Part shown: piece by piece, positions 1-12,827 of the stretch
Numbering within the stretch: the first letter of the stretch is position 1
How the letters are laid out: each line of letters begins with the position of its first letter
DNA from: Protopterus annectens
Lineage: Eukaryota > Chordata > Ceratodontiformes > Protopteridae
Length of the DNA: 64,000 nt
Assembly: GCF_019279795.1 (NCBI RefSeq)
Contig: NC_056738.1
Location: 399,947,468 to 400,011,467 of the forward strand
Direction: 5' to 3'
Made by a program: the position numbers and the translations under genes
Notes under the pieces: model-generated
What the model saw: the letters and a program-made list of their open reading frames with translations, nothing else
Told to the model about the DNA's origin: nothing
Databases searched by the model: none

Positions 1-571
1 TCTCTCTCTGCACATACATGCTGTCTCTCTGTGCACACACATGCTGTCTCTCTCTCTCTGTGCACACGCTGTCTTTCTGTGCACACATGCTGTTTCTGCT
101 TGCACACATGCTGTCTCTCTGCGCGCATACAAATGCTGTCTCTCTGTGCACACACATCCTGTCTCTCTCTGCACACATACGCTGTCTTTGCGTGCACACA
201 CACTGTGTCTCTTTCTCTCTGTGCACACACATTCTCTGCGCGCACACACACATTCGCTGTCTTTGCGTGCACACACACTGTGTCTCTCTCTCTCTGTGCA
301 CACACATTCCCTGTCTGCGCGCACACACACATTCTCTGTCTGCGCGCACACACACATTCTCTGTCTGCGCGCGCACACACATTCTCTGCGCGCGCACACA
401 CATTCTCTGTCTGCGCGCGCACACACATTCTCTGTCTGCGCTGCAAGACACATTCTCTTGCGCAAGACACATGCTCTCTGTGCACACACTCTCTCTGCAC
501 GCACACATTCTCTGCGCGCGCACACACATTCTCTGCGCGCGCACACATTCTCTGCGCGCGCACACACGCTG

Positions 572-619
<48 letters not shown>

Positions 620-1670
620 GTCTCTCTCTCTCTCTCTCTCTCTCTGCGCACACACACGCTGTCTCTCTGCGCACACACACGCTGTCTCTGTGCGCACACA
701 CACGCTGTCACTGTGCGCACACACACGCTGTCACTGTGCGCACACACACACGCTGTCACTGTGCGCACACACACACGCTGTCACTGTGCGCACACACACA
801 CGCTGTCACTGTGCGCACACACGCTGTCACTGTGCGCACACACACACGCTGTCACTGTGCGCACACACACACGCTGTCACTGTGCGCACACACTGTCTCT
901 GCACACACACGCTGTCTCTGCACACACACGCTGTCTCTGCACACACACGCTGTCTCTGTGCACACACACTGTCACTGTGCACACACACACACACAGTCAC
1001 TGTGCACACACACACACACAGTCACTGTGCACACACACACACAGTCACTGTGCACACACACACAGTCACTGTGCACACACACACACAGTCACTGTGCACA
1101 CACACACACACTGTCTCTGCGCACACACACACACACACACTGTCTCTGCGCACACACACACACGCTGTCTCTGCGCACACACACACGCTGTCTCTCTGCA
1201 CACACACACACGCTGTCTCTGCACACACACACACACGCTGTCTCTGCACACACACACTGTCTCTGCGCACACACACACGCTGTCTCTGCGCGCACACACA
1301 CACACACACACGCTGTCTCTGCGCGCGCACACACGCGCGCTGTCTTGGCGCACACACACACAGCGCTGTCTCTCTGGCACACACGACGCTGTCTCTGCGC
1401 GCACAGGCACACGCTGCGGCACACAGCGCTGTCTCTGCGCACAGGCATATGTCTCTGCGCTTCAGCACACGCGCTGTCTGTGCGCACAGGCACACGCGCT
1501 GTCTGTGCGCACAGGCACACGCGCTGTCTGTGCGCACACACTCTCTGCCCACAAATGCTATCTTTCTGTCTGTGCACACACACGCTGTCTGTCTCTCTGT
1601 GCACACACACGCTGTCTGTCTCTCTGTGCACACACACGCTGTCTGTCTCTCTGTGCACACAATATATAAA
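1..1670. repeat. CA/CT-rich satellite array, left arm
   Basis: Tandem array of degenerate monomers of about 20 to 33 bp of the form CTGTCTCTCTGYGCACACAC. Sub-blocks differ in the central tetranucleotide (TGCGCAC, TGTGCAC, GTCACTGTGC), as expected of local homogenisation. An (AT)n tract lies at about 578-602 and short (CA)n runs are scattered through it. Long open frames occur here on both strands only because the monomer lacks stop codons; they are not genes. The same satellite resumes at 17,113, so the material between is an insertion. Confidence 0.95.
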
Positions 1671-1729
1671 CAATAAATGGTGTCACTGTCAGAATATTCC
1701 AAACTATTATAAACACACCAAACAGTTTA

Positions 1730-1768
1730 TTATAAAGCTTTCGGGTCTCACACCCTTCTTCAGTACAA
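1730..1768 (-). ncRNA. Hammerhead-ribozyme-like motif in PLE2
   Basis: Read on the minus strand: stem I TTGTA pairing with TATAA (one G.U), core CTGAAGA, one extra A, stem II GGGT/ACCC with loop GTGAG, core GAAA, then a palindromic AGCT stem III and U as the predicted cleavage-site base. Hammerhead motifs are known in Penelope-like retroelements. The departure from consensus is the single A between CTGANGA and stem II. A stem III this short would probably act as a dimer. Folding was done by eye. Confidence 0.6.
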
Positions 1769-1993
1769 ATAAAATAAGCACATTCAGCATTTAAATAGGA
1801 GATTAAAATCAAGTCCCATGCTTCAGCCCACCCATTCACTCATTCAACAATCAATTCTTAAAAGAACATCATACATAAAAAACTTTTAAAACACATTTAA
1901 ATATACACAAATGAAACATTCACTTATTAAACATTTCTAATATCAATTCACTTATAGAGCAAAGCAAATATTATATTTACATTTTATAACAAG

Positions 1994-2154
1994 TCACAAC
2001 TTCTGTCTACATCTTTTAATCAAAATTGGCTTTAAACTAATGGCATTATTCAAACCAGGGAAACAGTCTGCCTGTAATCTAACTATCCATTCAAACTCTT
2101 TAAGTTCTAATAAATTATTCATATCCCCTTTTCTTAAACCTGTTCGTATTATGT
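1994..2154 (-). pseudogene. PLE2 polymerase C-terminus (GIY-YIG domain end)
   Basis: Minus-strand reading gives about 53 codons ending at a TGA (1,994-1,996). Segments include EWIVRLQADCFPGLNN and ISLKPILIK. The PLE1 protein ends with the equivalent WQIKLNASVYPGIN and ISIKPIL, so this is the tail of the same protein class. The upstream part of the gene is at 15,545-17,116; the reading is broken by the L1-like insertion. Confidence 0.75.
2136..2154. repeat. Target-site duplication of L1-like LINE, left copy
   Basis: AAACCTGTTCGTATTATGT here matches AAACCTGTTCGTACTATGT at 15,544-15,562 with one mismatch in 19. The two copies bracket the whole L1-like element and lie in the coding region of PLE2, which proves the order of insertion. 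Confidence 0.85.
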
Positions 2155-2386
2155 TTGGGGGGCGTGGCCAAGGATGAACACAGGATAGCAGCAGATTTCT
2201 TCAGCTCCACCAATTTCATTACATTGACAGGAATTAATTACTTAAATTAATTTTTGAAGTAATTTTCTTTCTAAATATGTTTGTTTTATATAGTTCTTGA
2301 ACTATATCTAAAAAAGAAAGGAAATCTTAATAATATTCCTGTCAGAAATTACTTTGGAAATTTTCCTGTCAGTTTATCAGTCTGAA

Positions 2387-3290
2387 ATGAGTTCCAGTAA
2401 GACAAATTCTCAAGACTCCAGCATCAAGAAAGAACTTCAGTCTCTGATAATTATAGTCCAACAACTTGCTGCCAAGATGGATAAAATGGATACTAAAATA
2501 GACACTTTAATAGAAAAAACTACAAAACAAATAGACTTGTTACATATGGACCTGCAACAACAGAAGATCCAGATGACAGGCATAGAAGAAGTTGTGAATG
2601 ACATGGAAAATAGAATACAAGAAGAGGAAATCAACATTGAGTTTCTGCTGAAACAAAATACACATTTACAAACAAAGCTGGATGACCTGGAAAATAGATC
2701 TAGGCGCAATAACATTAGGATTTCTGGACTGCCAGAAAATATTGAAGGTAACAATATTACTTCTTTTTTAACAACATGGCTCCCTAAAACTTTAGATTTA
2801 CCAGAAGCATTCTCTTTTGGTATCGAAGAGCACATAGATCTATAGCTAATACTAACTCTAACAAAAACTATCCTAGATCAGTTATAGTTAGATTTCTATC
2901 ATCTTTTGATAAAGAGATGGTTCTTAAATCTGCTTGGGCTAAAGCTCCTGTTAAGATTAATGAAACAACTGTGTGTTTTGACAATGACTATTCTTCCATG
3001 GTATTAGCTAAAAGAAAAGTTTTTCTGCCACTAATAAGGGAGCTTAAAAAGCACAGTTTAAAACATACCTTCTGTTTCCTGCCAAGCTTAAAATCTTCCT
3101 TCCTGATGGTCCTAAAATTTTGATGACTTAGACTCTGCTTTACTGTTTATCAAAAAAATAAGATTTTGGAAAAAATAGAAGAAATGGAATGGGCTAGTCC
3201 TTCGTTAAAGAGACTGGCAACTGAAACTTCGTGGAAGACTTCAGAGAAGAAGAAGAGACTAAAAACAAATGATTTGTACTATGTTTTTTT
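2387..3290 (+). pseudogene. L1-like ORF1p (coiled coil plus RRM-like), broken
   Basis: ATG at 2,387. The N-terminal half is a Lys/Glu/Gln/Ile-rich coiled coil, then ENRSRRNNIRISGLPE, the hallmark at the start of the L1 ORF1p RRM-like domain (RNA binding, RNP assembly). A stop at 2,843-2,845 follows; a frame change near 2,825 restores the match (AHRS, PRSVIVRF, then DKEMVLKSAW at about 2,908-2,940). Another frame change occurs near 3,085, and the C-terminal domain runs to about 3,290. At least two frame breaks, so not translatable. The family role is chaperoning LINE RNA; here it is a fossil. Confidence 0.8.
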
Positions 3291-5411
<2,121 letters not shown>

Positions 5412-6679
5412 ATGACATCTTTAAAAGGAATTTCTTTAAACATTAATGGATTGAATAATCCATGTAAAAGGGCAAGCCTAATAAGATACATTAATTTACA
5501 TAAGGCCAACTTAGTCTTCCTACAAGAAACCCATCTCTTGAAAAAAGATATTGATAAACTAGCCACAAACAAATATACAGTATTGGTTAGTTCAGAGCAC
5601 ACTCAGAAAAAAAGAGGAGTGGCTATTTTATGGAATAAAAGTATGCCCATTCCTAAAACCATTAAGTCTTATCAGGGTGACAAAGGAATGTTTTGTATGG
5701 TTACAATACAAATTAATGGGAAGACTTACACTTTAATTAATGTATATTGCATACCTGGAATTGGTATTAATACAGTGAAACATCATCTTGATCTTGACAA
5801 GATCATATCATTCTCTATAGGAGATATTATTTTAGCTGGTGACTTTAATTGTATACTACATGAAAGTGATACTACCACTATAGGAAAGAGAAGAATTACA
5901 TCTAATGCAAAACATTTAAAGGATTTTGCTAATTCTTATCATTTGAAATTAATAATCAGATAGATTCAAAATCATTACCATACACCTTTTTTTCTAACAG
6001 ATACAAAACATATTCAAAAATAGATAGGGTCTTTATTTCTAACCAGATGGTAACAGATTTAATTAATTCCAAAATCATCTCATGTCCTATATCTGATCAT
6101 AATTCAATTGTTTTTGAATTCATGATAAAAAATACTCATAATGTTCAGATCAAAAGGATACCAGCATACTTAACTCAACTAAAAGACTATAAAGAATATA
6201 TACTTTCAGAAGTAAAACGTTTTTTAGACATAAATAACACTCCTGAAGTCTCCATTGTTTATGTTTGGGATGCCTTAAAATCATATCTATATGGACAAAG
6301 TATCAGATGGTATAATAATAAAAGGAAATCTTGGGATAAGGAATTGTTAGATATTCAAAGTAAATTAGACTCTTATAAACATAATAATAAAGAAAATATT
6401 ATGGACAAGAAAGTTATTGAAGAAATAAACAAACTAAATGAGAAATACAAAGAAATTTTAACTCAAAGTTAAAATAACTTTAGAGAAATACAAGTTTTTG
6501 TCTTATTCAATAAGCCCCAAATGCTTAGATAGACTTAAAAATAAAACAAAAAGGTTGAATAAACAAAACCATATCAAAGAAATCTTTTCTCTAAGGAAAA
6601 AGAAGAATGTTTCTAGTATACCAGAAATACTAGATGAATTTAGAAATCACTTTCACAAAATTAACCATAATAATATTAA
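5412..6679 (+). pseudogene. L1-like ORF2, APE endonuclease and linker
   Basis: ATG at 5,412. APE-type endonuclease motifs appear in order: LNINGLNNP, LQETHL (catalytic Glu), AGDFNC and, after a frameshift near 5,950, SDHNSI (about 6,089). A further frameshift lies near 6,480. The linker towards the reverse transcriptase reads FRNHFHKINHNNI up to the PLE1 insertion, and the same frame is taken up again by INMEPKDKIKELI just after 12,820. The family nicks DNA for target-primed reverse transcription; this copy cannot be made as one protein. Confidence 0.85.
6666..6679. repeat. PLE1 target-site duplication, left copy
   Basis: CATAATAATATTAA, repeated exactly at 12,814-12,827. It lies inside L1-like ORF2, and the LINE protein reads through when one copy is removed. 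PLE1 therefore inserted into the LINE. Confidence 0.9.
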
Positions 6680-6776
6680 GCAAAGTCAGTCCCACAAGCT
6701 GTTCCAAAGTGTTCTCTCAAAGCACCAGCACTATAAAAATCCGATAAAAAAGTATTTTATTCCACACAATAAAATC

Positions 6777-6815
6777 AGTTGAGCGCTTTCATCAAGTAAT
6801 GACTTCATCAGAACC
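6777..6815 (-). ncRNA. Hammerhead-like motif, PLE1 inverted pLTR
   Basis: Minus-strand copy of the motif described at 12,649-12,687, the same through the core and stems: GGTT, CTGATGA, GTCA/TGAT, GAAA, AGCGCT, C, AACT. Confidence 0.6.
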
Positions 6816-7161
6816 ATCACATAAACTAATCATTCTCCTTTTAAAACAATCCTTTGCATCACCTGACATACTTCCATTACATTGAATGATAAATAGATTT
6901 AAAGTGCTAGTGCCTAAAATAGTTCCTTCCAATGATTACAACTTAAAAATCCATAAGTAGTTCATGTTAAAAATTCATATCAAAAGTAACAGTTATACAG
7001 CTCATACCCATGAAAATATAACTGTCTCTTCTATACATCAAAAATGCTTTGTGTGTATATATAAATAAATCAAGTATACTAACTTTTTTTATATAAAATA
7101 TATATATCCATATTAAGTAGCTAAAGTAGATGGAAAAAGCACATTTCTTTAACACCTTGTG

Positions 7162-8247
7162 TCATTTGCACATAACATCTAAAATAGGCTTAATAGATAT
7201 CTGTTCATTTATTCCAGGATAAACAGATGCATTTAATTTGATTTGCCACCTGATTTCTTTGTCACTCACTTTTAGTTTTGTATCCCCACCCCTTATGTTC
7301 GTTTTAACTACCTCCAATATTCCAAACTTAGAACAGGTTGCACTGTCCATCAAATGCTTCGATAATGCATTATTAGCGTCTTTTTTCTTAACACTATACA
7401 TGTGATCGTAAATTCTATTCCTCAGACAACGGGTGGTCATCCCCACATAAAAACATGGACAGTCATTACAGGTGGCTAAGTACACTAAATTGGTAGTTCT
7501 GCAATTCCCTCTCTGATATTGTATACTAGTTTTGTTGTAGTTGAACAGCACCACTGCCTTAGTTGGTACAATATATCTACATTGATTGCAGGTGCCACAC
7601 CTAGTGGTACCTGATCTCACTGCTGTATCATTGTACTTTACAACTTTCTTTTCCAACAACCCCTTCATGTTGTTCCCCCTTCTATGTACAAAATGGGGCA
7701 TTTCTCCCAAAATTTTGTACATCTTGTCATCCACTCTTAGTACATTCCAATTATGGTGAATGATTTTCTTAACTTCTCAGCTAAAGTTATTATGTTGCAA
7801 TACACATGCCATGCCGTATTTACCGACTGTTTCCTCTTGGTCACTTCTGACTCCATCCTCTTTCGTGTGGTTGGCAAGACCTACCCCAATCAACGGTTTG
7901 TATTTAATACCCCACTGTTTGTGGACGTATCCAGTAATGTCTACTATCATCTCCATCGGGTATCCCCTTTCCTTGAAAAACAGGGCTATTTTGGCTAGTT
8001 CTTCCTCAACATCTTCCCTTTCAGATGTCATCCTGGCCACCCGAATACATTGACCCTTAATAATATTCCTTTTTTGTGCCCAAGGGTGATTACTCGTGTA
8101 ATGTAAGTAGGAATTGCTAAAAGTTTCCTTCCGGAAGATGTTGGACTTAAATTTACCTTCCTTTAAACTTACTTGTACATCTAAATAGGATATTGTCTCC
8201 TGATGTCTAGCCATAGTGAACTTAAAATGGTCACTACATGAGTTCAA
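7162..8247 (-). pseudogene. Partial PLE1 polymerase in the inverted arm
   Basis: Minus-strand frames 8,247-7,777 and 7,734-7,162, separated by one frame break, carry the region after the reverse-transcriptase catalytic motif (SYLDVQVSLKEGKF), the CGTCNQC and CNDC cysteine pairs and the GIY-YIG endonuclease (FYVGMTTRCLRNRIYDH, about 7,405-7,455). It has no N-terminus and no catalytic YLDD, so it is a 5'-truncated fragment of the same element, nearly identical to 11,214-12,302. Confidence 0.85.
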
Positions 8248-8256
8248 ATATAGAAA

Positions 8257-8678
8257 TTATTTATATATACACACAAAGCATTTTTGATGTATAGAAGAGA
8301 CAGTTATATTTTCATGGGTATGAGCTGTATAACTGTTACTTTTGATATGAATTTTTAACATGAACTACTTATGGATTTTTAAGTTGTAATCATTGGAAGG
8401 AACTATTTTAGGCACTAGCACTTTAAATCTATTTATTACTCAATGTAATTGAAGTATGTCAGGTGATGCAAAGGATTGTATTAATAGGAGAATGATCAGT
8501 TTATGTGAAGGTTCTGATGAAGTCATTACTTGATGAAAGCGCTCAACTGATTTTTATTGTGTGGAATAAAATACTTTTTTATCGGATGTTCTTAGTGCTG
8601 GTGCTTTGAGAGAACATTGTTTGGAACAGCTTGTGGGACTGACTTTGCTTATTTGTTGTTCACTGTTCCAGTTTATTC
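8257..8678 (+). repeat. PLE1 left pseudo-LTR (direct)
   Basis: About 422 bp matching 12,396-12,813 at near identity. Sequence diverges immediately after the shared GTTTATTC, where the left copy runs into the ORF1 leader and the right copy into the target duplication. It contains the hammerhead-like motif at 8,510-8,548. Confidence 0.88.
8510..8548 (+). ncRNA. Hammerhead-like motif, PLE1 left pLTR
   Basis: Same 39-nt architecture as 12,649-12,687. The base just outside the stem differs (AAGGTT here, ATGGTT in the right copy) but the stem pairs and core are unchanged. Confidence 0.6.
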
Positions 8679-8707
8679 GTTTTAGTTTTGTTGCTGCCAT
8701 TTGGATT

Positions 8708-9969
8708 ATGGATTCTCTCGACGAGTTACCTTCAATTTTTCCCGAAGAGAAGAGATCAGGGGCTCCAGTCGAAATGGCCATCATGCGAGAGAACTCACAA
8801 GGTTGATTGACCTCATGACGCAACCTAATCCTACAGCTGCTAATCTCAGGTCTGTGACGCCGTCTTGGAGGGCCGCAATGGAGACCAGAAGGAAGACAGA
8901 AGTGTTCGGATGTTCCGTGATCTAATTGGAGATACCAGCCTCATGGATCCCGACCGAGGGCAATTCCACGCTCAAGAATGTGTCCGGAGGGGAAAGGAAC
9001 GGATCGGAGGTGGACTTCAACAAACTGGCGCCAAAACGCACAGTCCCCAAGAGGACATACGCATTCACCGCTCTTGAGAAAGGTATTGCCACTGAAAATA
9101 AGCCCACGTTTCAACGAACATATAGAGGTAAAGGGCGGGCTGATTTCAACAATTTTTTGGATGGGCAATATGATTTTGACGATAAATATAAGGTTGCAGA
9201 AGGTCACAACACCCATAAAGATAATTCCGGAAATGTGCAAAGATCTCTTAAAGACTTAATTGTTAACTTTGGAAAAAAACAAAAAACGCTAAAGACATTG
9301 CAGCTGGATAATAATTATCTAAAAAAATGTCTGGACAGTGGCGTGGTCCCTATGGGGCTGCGGTTTTTTAAAATTCCTATGGGTATAGATATGAATGATA
9401 ACAATAAAAGGGAATGTAATAAAATGTTTGATGGGTTTGGCTTCACTTTTATGAAGTTTATTATGGGATGCAATGATAACAGCATTTGTAAGCTACTGTC
9501 TGAAATGGATGATCTAAATAATTGTATAACACAAGATGTTTTATTTGATGAATATGAAACCTTGTATGAAGCACAATTTAACTGGGTATGTAGTGTAACT
9601 ACTAAACAGTTTGAGAGAAAGTGTAGGAAGCTTAACAGAGATTTAGAACAGTATAAAAAAGGAGAGGTTTATAGATGGGAAAAGGATATAATTAATAAGA
9701 CCCACAAACCGTACGGTGGTTTTAATAACAGACCACAGGAAAGAACATATGGTAGGGGGAATCATACCCATAACAATTATAAAACACAGGATGCCTATAA
9801 ACCAAGGGATGGGGGTAGATTTAACCATCGAGCACCCAACCGTCAACATAATAATTATAATAATTATGGAAACACTTTTTTAGATGGAGAAGAGACCTGG
9901 GAGGAATATTTTGCGAAACAGTTCAGACACAGGGGGGAGTCTCCCCTAAGGGGAAGGGCAACCAAGTAA
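8708..9969 (+). pseudogene. PLE1 ORF1, N-terminus frameshifted
   Basis: The frame 8,926-9,969 (347 codons, stop 9,967-9,969) has no ATG near its start; it opens with TTG directly after a stop (8,923-8,925). A likely true start is ATG 8,708 (MDSLDELPSIFPEEK), which runs out of frame, so the first 70 or so codons contain one or more frameshifts. The central part (residues about 105-260 of the long frame) has GVVPMGLRFFKIP and a Lys/Glu-rich helical segment. The C-terminus is rich in Asn, Arg, Gly and His, fitting a nucleic-acid-binding tail. PLE families of this type have such an ORF upstream of the polymerase; its role is not established. Confidence 0.7.
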
Positions 9970-10004
9970 CAGTTGGGTCTAGGCAAAGAAATTACAAGGA
10001 GATT

Positions 10005-12302
10005 ATGAAGGTGGATGATGTGACTTATTCTTATGAGAATTTTTTCATTTTCAATTATACTGACCTGACCCCTAAGAAAGAACATTTTACCCTCTTCTCT
10101 AAGGGAATGAAATTTATTCCTAGTGGTAAATTTGATGTAGTTGATAGTATAATTGACGTCAAGAAATACATCAGGAAATTAAATCTTAAAGTTATTTTTG
10201 ATGGGGTGGTGAGAAAGGAGGATAATGAATTTCGAATTAAGAGTACATACACTCCACCCTTAAACCCCTTTACTGGTAACATTGGAGAAATTGATTACTG
10301 AGGATCTTTATAGGTATAGTATGCAGAAATATAAAGGTAGGTACAATTTGACCAGGGAAGAATCAGGTGTGTTGAGGGAATTACAGGAAAATAAGGATAT
10401 TCGAATTATGAAACCGGATAAGGGGGGAGGGGTGGTATTGTACCCCACCCAGCAATACAGGAACAAGATTAATGAGATTTTATTGCAGTCCGGAAAGTAT
10501 AGAGTATCCTCAGTGAATGAGGTCAACATTGGGTACCGTAAAATCGACCTACACTTGGAGGATATATTGATGGATGGTAGGATTGACAACAACCTATACA
10601 GTTTTCTTAAGGTGAAAAATCCCATTATGAGTACTATCGTAGGTATTCCTAAAGTCCACAAAGATCTAGGGGACCCCCCATTCAGACCCATCATTTCTGG
10701 GAGCCAGTCCAAAACTTTCCCTTTTGGTAAGGTCATTGACCAGTGGCTGAAACCTATTGTTAAGAAAATTCCACATTTGGTAATCGATTCATGGGATTTT
10801 TTAGGGAGGTTGGTACCAGAATTAGCTGACGGGGTAAACTGGTTAGTAACAATTGATGTGGTGGATTTGTTTTCTAATATACCTAGAGAAGATGGTTTGC
10901 AGAGATTACAAGAGAGTATTATGTGGTCCAATATAATCCCGTGGGAAAAGACCTTACTTATAATGGGATTCATGGAATTGATATTGGCACATAATTATAT
11001 TTGGTACGAAGGTGAACACTACATTCAGGTCAAAAGGGTGGCTATGGGCGCATGCCCATTTATGCCAACCTGGTAGTATTCGACTGGGAAAAGGAACACG
11101 TCCTTAATACCCATTGGAAACCATACTTTTCTGGTTATTTTCGTTATTTGGACGATATTTTTATATTGTGGAAGGGGGACCTTGACCAATTGAACAAGTT
11201 TCATCTATATTTGAACTCATGTAGTGACCATTTTAAGTTCACTATGGCTAGACATCAGGAGACAATATCCTATTTAGATGTACAAGTAAGTTTAAAGGAA
11301 GGTAAATTTAAGTCCAACATCTTCCGGAAGGAAACTTGTAGCAATTCCTACTTACATTACACGAGTAATCACCCTTGGGCACAAAAAAGGAATATTATTA
11401 AGGGTCAATGTATTCGGGTGGCCAGGATGACCTCTGAAAGGGAAGATGTTGAGGAAGAACTAGCCAAAATAGCCCTGTTTTTCAAGGAAAGGGGATACCC
11501 GATGGAGATGATAGTAGACATTACTGGATACGTCCACAAACAGTGGGGTATTAAATACAAACTGTTGATTGGGGTAGGTCTTGCCAACCACACGAAAGAG
11601 GATGGAGTCAGAAGTGACCAAGAGGAAACAGTCGGTAAATACGGCATGGCATGTGTATTGCAACATAATAACTTTAGCGGAGAAGTTAAGAAAATCATTC
11701 ACCATAATTGGAATGAACTAAGAGTGGATGACAAGATGTACAAAATTTTGGGAGAAATGCCCCATTTTGTACATAGAAGGGGGAACAACATGAAGGGGTT
11801 GTTGGAAAAGAAAGTTGTAAAGTACAATGATACAGCAGTGAGATCAGGTACCACTAGGTGTGGCACCTGCAATCAATGTAGATATATTGTACCAACTAAG
11901 GCAGTGGTGCTGTTCAACTACAACAAAACTAGTATACAATATCAGAGAGGGAATTGCAGCACTACCAATTTAGTTTACTTAGCCACCTGTAATGACTGTC
12001 CATGTTTTTATGTGGGGATGACCACCCGTTGTCTGAGGAATAGGATTTACGATCACATGTATAGTGTTAAGAAAAAAGACGCTAATAATGCATTATCGAA
12101 GCATTTGATGGACAGTGCAACCTGTTCAGGGTTTAAGTTTGGAATATTGGAGGTAGTTAAAACGAACATAAGGGGTGGGGATACAAAACTAAAAGTGAGT
12201 GACAAAGAAATCAGGTGGCAAATCAAATTAAATGCATCTGTTTATCCTGGAATAAATGAACAGATATCTATTAAGCCTATTTTAGATGTTATGTGCAAAT
12301 GA
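10005..12302 (+). pseudogene. PLE1 reverse transcriptase with GIY-YIG endonuclease
   Basis: ATG at 10,005, 35 bp after the ORF1 stop; stop at 12,300-12,302. Motifs in order: MKPDKGGGVV, IPKVHKD...PFRPIISG (10,640-10,700), TIDVVDLFSNIP (motif A, about 10,850), VAMGA/PIYANL (motif B, split by a frameshift near 11,050), RYLDDIF (catalytic, 11,142-11,162), SYLDVQV, a zinc-like CGTCNQC (about 11,861) and CNDC pair, then GIY-YIG FYVGMTTRCLRNRIYDH (about 12,005-12,055). Frame breaks near 10,270 and 11,050 are the only lesions seen. The family copies RNA at nicked DNA, with the GIY-YIG domain as nickase. All key RT residues survive. Confidence 0.88.
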
Positions 12303-12395
12303 CACAAGGTGTTAAAGAAATGTGCTTTTTCCATCTACTTTAGCTACTTAATATGGATATATATATTTTATATAAAAAAAGTTAGTATACTTGAT

Positions 12396-12813
12396 TTATT
12401 TATATATACACACAAAGCATTTTTGATGTATAGAAGAGACAGTTATATTTTCATGGGTATGAGCTGTATAACTGTTACTTTTGATATGAATTTTTAACAT
12501 GAACTACTTATGGATTTTTAAGTTGTAATCATTGGAAGGAACTATTTTAGGCACTAGCACTTTAAATCTATTTATCATTCAATGTAATGGAAGTATGTCA
12601 GGTGATGCAAAGGATTGTTTTAAAAGGAGAATGATTAGTTTATGTGATGGTTCTGATGAAGTCATTACTTGATGAAAGCGCTCAACTGATTTTATTGTGT
12701 GGAATAAAATACTTTTTTATCGGATTTTTATAGTGCTGGTGCTTTGAGAGAACACTTTGGAACAGCTTGTGGGACTGACTTTGCTTATTTGTTGTTCACT
12801 GTTCCAGTTTATT
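12396..12813 (+). repeat. PLE1 right pseudo-LTR
   Basis: Direct copy of 8,257-8,678, starting about 95 bp after the polymerase stop and ending at the target duplication. It contains the third hammerhead-like motif. Confidence 0.88.
12649..12687 (+). ncRNA. Hammerhead-like motif, PLE1 right pLTR
   Basis: Stem I GGTT/AACT (one G.U), core CTGATGA, one extra A, stem II GTCA/TGAT around loop TTACT, core GAAA, palindromic stem III AGCGCT ending in U, and C as the predicted cleavage-site base. The order and spacing match the PLE2 motif while the stem sequences differ, and pairing is kept. The extra A is the weak point; dimer activity is likely given the tiny stem III. Hand-folded. Confidence 0.62.
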
Positions 12814-12827
12814 CATAATAATATTAA
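12814..12827. repeat. PLE1 target-site duplication, right copy
   Basis: CATAATAATATTAA, identical to 6,666-6,679. Confidence 0.9.

Larger units (their letters stand above)
1671..2154 (-). mobile_element. Penelope-like element PLE2, 3' part
   Basis: Minus-strand 3' end of a Penelope-like retroelement: the last codons of the polymerase, a stop at 1,994-1,996, then an AT-rich 3' region ending against the satellite at about 1,671. It is continuous with 15,545-17,116 once the intervening L1-like LINE is ignored. The satellite reads TGCACACA just before 1,671 and again from 17,113, a possible 8-bp target duplication, but in a satellite this cannot be proved. The element is 5'-truncated. Confidence 0.8.
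6680..8256 (-). repeat. Inverted 5'-truncated copy of PLE1
   Basis: Reverse complement of about 11,204-12,790: pLTR plus the last 350 or so codons of the polymerase. The junction with the direct pLTR falls at about 8,251-8,257. Differences from the main copy are few: single substitutions and a 6-nt deletion in the GIY-YIG domain near 7,330. Confidence 0.9.
6680..12813 (+). mobile_element. Penelope-like element PLE1 with inverted 5' tail
   Basis: Composite of an inverted partial copy (6,680 to about 8,256, minus), a plus-strand pseudo-LTR (8,257-8,678), ORF1 (to 9,969), a polymerase with GIY-YIG endonuclease (10,005-12,302) and a second pseudo-LTR (12,396-12,813). Known PLEs often carry pLTRs in direct and inverted arrangement. 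The arms are almost identical, so insertion was recent relative to the host LINE. Flanked by a perfect 14-bp duplication. ORF1 plus a GIY-YIG polymerase suggests a Neptune-like lineage, but the clade needs a phylogeny. Confidence 0.88.

Noticed and set aside
18-1794. Open frames of 540-590 codons across the left satellite
   Set aside because: Overlapping in all three forward frames and on the minus strand, made only of satellite monomers (HTHAV, LSLCAH); stop codons are simply absent from the repeat.
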